This document shows positions 7,526 to 8,532 of a DNA stretch of 8,532 bases, one piece after another; position 1 is the first letter of the stretch; each line of letters opens with the position of its first letter. Under the pieces are notes generated by a model. That model was not told the origin of the DNA and searched no databases. It worked only from the letters and a program-made list of their open reading frames with translations. Origin of the DNA: Deltaproteobacteria bacterium (GTDB lineage Bacteria; Myxococcota_A; Polyangia; HGW-17; SLPX01); the NCBI GenBank assembly GCA_011390535.1, contig JAABSF010000093.1, positions 1-8,532 on the forward strand. The letters are read 5' to 3'. Made by a program: the position numbers and the translations under genes.

Positions 7526-7601
7526 ATTTCATTGCGCCGAAAGCTTTCATAAACCGCCTGGGTTCAGACGCCATATTTTTGGCGGCGGGAATAGAAAAAA
7601 G

Positions 7602-8252
7602 TCAGCTTTGGTTCAGCCGCTCTTTGATGGTGTTCACCACTCCTTCACTGGAGGTCGCGGTCACATTCAAGAGCAAGCCTTTCTTTTTGTAGTAATCTAC
7701 CAGCGGCGCGGTCTTCTCTTCATAAGTGTCCAGGCGCTTGCTTATGGCCTCTTCGGTTTCGTCATCCCGCTGAATCACCGGGCTCCCACATATATCGCAG
7801 ATGCCTTCTTTTTTAGGAGGTTTGCTTTTTATGTTGTAAATTGCCTGGCACTCAGGGTTTGAGCATGTGCGTCGTGTCGTGAGCCTGTTCAGTAGTTCTT
7901 CTCTGGGGACATTCAGGTTCACCGCCATGTCCAGCTTATGGCCCACCTTGGGCAAAAGCTCATCAAGCGCTTCGGCTTGAGGAATCGTGCGAGGAAAGCC
8001 GTCCAGCAGAAAACCCTTTTCACAGTCCGGTTTCGCTAAACGCTCTTCCATGATGCCCATGATGAGATCGTCGGGGACGAGATCTCCGGCTTTCATGAAA
8101 GCTTCAGCTTTTTTGCCCAGCTCGGTGGAGTCACGAACCGCGCCGCGCAAAATATCGCCGGTGGAAATCTGCACCGACCCGTCGATTTGGTGAAGTATTT
8201 TGGCTACGGTACCTTTGCCGGCGCCCGGCGCTCCCAAAAGTATCAGTTTCAT
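7602..8252 (-). CDS. adk: Adenylate kinase, zinc-LID long form
   Basis: A cytoplasmic enzyme catalysing ATP + AMP to 2 ADP. The 216-residue protein begins MKLILLGAPGAGKGT, with the P-loop at 7-15. STGDILR (30-36) contributes to AMP binding. LLDGFPRT (82-89) is the adenylate kinase signature. Arg127 and Arg128 begin the LID, which carries Cys130, Cys135, Cys152 and Cys155, a structural zinc site. DDETEEAISKRLDTYEEKTAPLVDYY (163-188) is the conserved LID-to-core helix with catalytic arginines. The start at 8252 fits the family N-terminus and has GGAGG six bases upstream; an in-frame ATG at 8279 would add nine residues encoded by the leader and is disfavoured. It is convergent with the efflux operon and functionally unrelated. 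The ribosomal-protein neighbours often seen with adk are absent in this window. Confidence 0.96.
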   Translation of the reverse strand: MKLILLGAPGAGKGTVAKILHQIDGSVQISTGDILRGAVRDSTELGKKAEAFMKAGDLVPDDLIMGIMEERLAKPDCEKGFLLDGFPRTIPQAEALDELLPKVGHKLDMAVNLNVPREELLNRLTTRRTCSNPECQAIYNIKSKPPKKEGICDICGSPVIQRDDETEEAISKRLDTYEEKTAPLVDYYKKKGLLLNVTATSSEGVVNTIKERLNQS

Positions 8253-8258
8253 CTCGAA

Positions 8259-8263
8259 CCTCC
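8259..8263 (-). promoter_or_regulatory. Shine-Dalgarno of adk
   Basis: GGAGG on the - strand, six bases before ATG 8252-8250. It decides the start in favour of the conserved MKLILLGAPG N-terminus over the in-frame ATG at 8279. Confidence 0.75.
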
Positions 8264-8294
8264 ATTTTTCATTTTCCATTGTCCATAAGTTGGC

Positions 8295-8300
8295 ATTATC
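8295..8300 (-). promoter_or_regulatory. Possible -10 element upstream of adk
   Basis: GATAAT on the - strand matches the sigma-70 -10 consensus at five of six bases, about 43 bases upstream of the adk start codon. No good -35 hexamer is seen at the usual spacing, so the call is weak. Confidence 0.25.
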
Positions 8301-8367
8301 CGATCAACAATCGTTGCGTAGTTTGCAGCGAATCGAAAAGGAAATCAATGGTCTTCCAGAAAAGGGT

Positions 8368-8532
8368 TCATATCGGTTTGAACTGCACTGCCGACGGGGC
8401 CCGGAAGTGGTTTGTAGGTCCGTGCGGGGCCGGGCCGACGCCGATGAGGAGGAGGTCTGCAGTTAAGTCGCGGCTCCTGTGGTAGGGGATTTGACCGTAG
8501 GGGGTGGGAGATGGTGATGATTTTGTGTGCAT
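8368..8532 (-). CDS. Possible C-terminal part of an unrecognised - strand gene at the right edge
   Basis: On the - strand a frame enters at the window edge and stops at TGA 8370-8368, giving 54 residues in view, including LTADLLLIGVGPAPHGP. An ATG sits exactly at the edge (8532-8530), so the frame may start there or earlier. No family is recognised. The stretch is GC-rich, has a 7-base inverted repeat inside it, and its composition (many Pro, His, Ser) is not strongly protein-like. It may be a chance frame through a non-coding repeat. If real, it would lie upstream of adk in the same direction, 115 bases before the adk start. Confidence 0.2.
   Translation of the reverse strand: MHTKSSPSPTPYGQIPYHRSRDLTADLLLIGVGPAPHGPTNHFRAPSAVQFKPI
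8398..8436. repeat. GC-rich inverted repeat
   Basis: GGCCCGG at 8398-8404 and CCGGGCC at 8430-8436 are perfect inverse complements separated by 25 bases, in a locally GC-rich patch. This could be part of a dispersed palindromic (REP-like) element, but a single copy cannot show that. Confidence 0.35.

Noticed and set aside
7526..7601. Possible bidirectional terminator between the permease and adk (CGCC at 7569-7572 with GGCG at 7581-7584; CCGCC at 7554-7558 with GGCGG at 7581-7585; GAAAGCTTTC at 7539-7548)
   Set aside because: Stems are only 4-5 bp, compete with each other, and neither strand has a T-run directly after a stem. A terminator is expected in this convergent gap but is not demonstrated.
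7482..8193. + strand open frames opposite adk
   Set aside because: They lie antisense to a textbook adenylate kinase and have no family features.
1..8532. CRISPR array, insertion sequence, tRNA or rRNA
   Set aside because: No regularly spaced direct repeats with unique spacers, no transposase-like protein or terminal inverted repeats, and no cloverleaf or rRNA-like segments were seen on either strand.

Overview
The window is a piece of a Gram-negative bacterial chromosome. It carries a complete tripartite RND efflux operon on the + strand, flanked by a - strand lipoprotein-like gene cut by the left edge and a - strand adenylate kinase gene. Two outer-envelope lipoprotein candidates and an RND pump point to a diderm host. 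The zinc-type adenylate kinase, moderate GC and general style would fit a Desulfobacterota (deltaproteobacterial) genome or MAG, but that placement is a guess. Nothing in the window proves it.

Layout. Positions 1-1009 (- strand) hold 336 uninterrupted codons of a protein with an FG-GAP/VCBS-type calcium-binding motif (DVNGDGQAE) near the left edge and a hydrophobic, lipobox-like segment near its N-terminus. It continues beyond the window. Positions 1010-1347 are the divergent intergenic region, with AT-rich 10-bp phased repeats just upstream of the efflux operon. Positions 1348-2805 encode a NodT/OprM-type outer-membrane lipoprotein whose frame is intact except for one amber TAG codon at 1714-1716. 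Positions 2878-4344 encode the periplasmic adaptor (HlyD/MexA type), with a lysine tract and a 15-bp tandem repeat at its 3' end. That end overlaps the start of the RND permease gene (4331-7525). Positions 7602-8252 (- strand) encode adenylate kinase with a four-cysteine zinc LID, convergent with the pump. The last 280 bases hold the adk leader and a GC-rich stretch with one small, poorly supported - strand frame reaching the right edge.

How the genes work together. The three efflux genes should form an envelope-spanning complex: RND proton antiporter in the inner membrane, adaptor across the periplasm, and trimeric OMF channel in the outer membrane. The substrate cannot be told from sequence, but the TM4 Asp-Asp pair puts the pump nearer the HAE (drug/hydrophobe) type than the metal (HME) type. 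No transcriptional regulator is present in the window.

The most interesting point is the lone in-frame UAG in the channel gene. It lies in a part predicted to be an extracellular loop, and 362 clean, family-conserved codons follow it. It may be a recent nonsense mutation, a sequencing error, or a UAG that is read through or decoded, for example as pyrrolysine. The window alone cannot decide.
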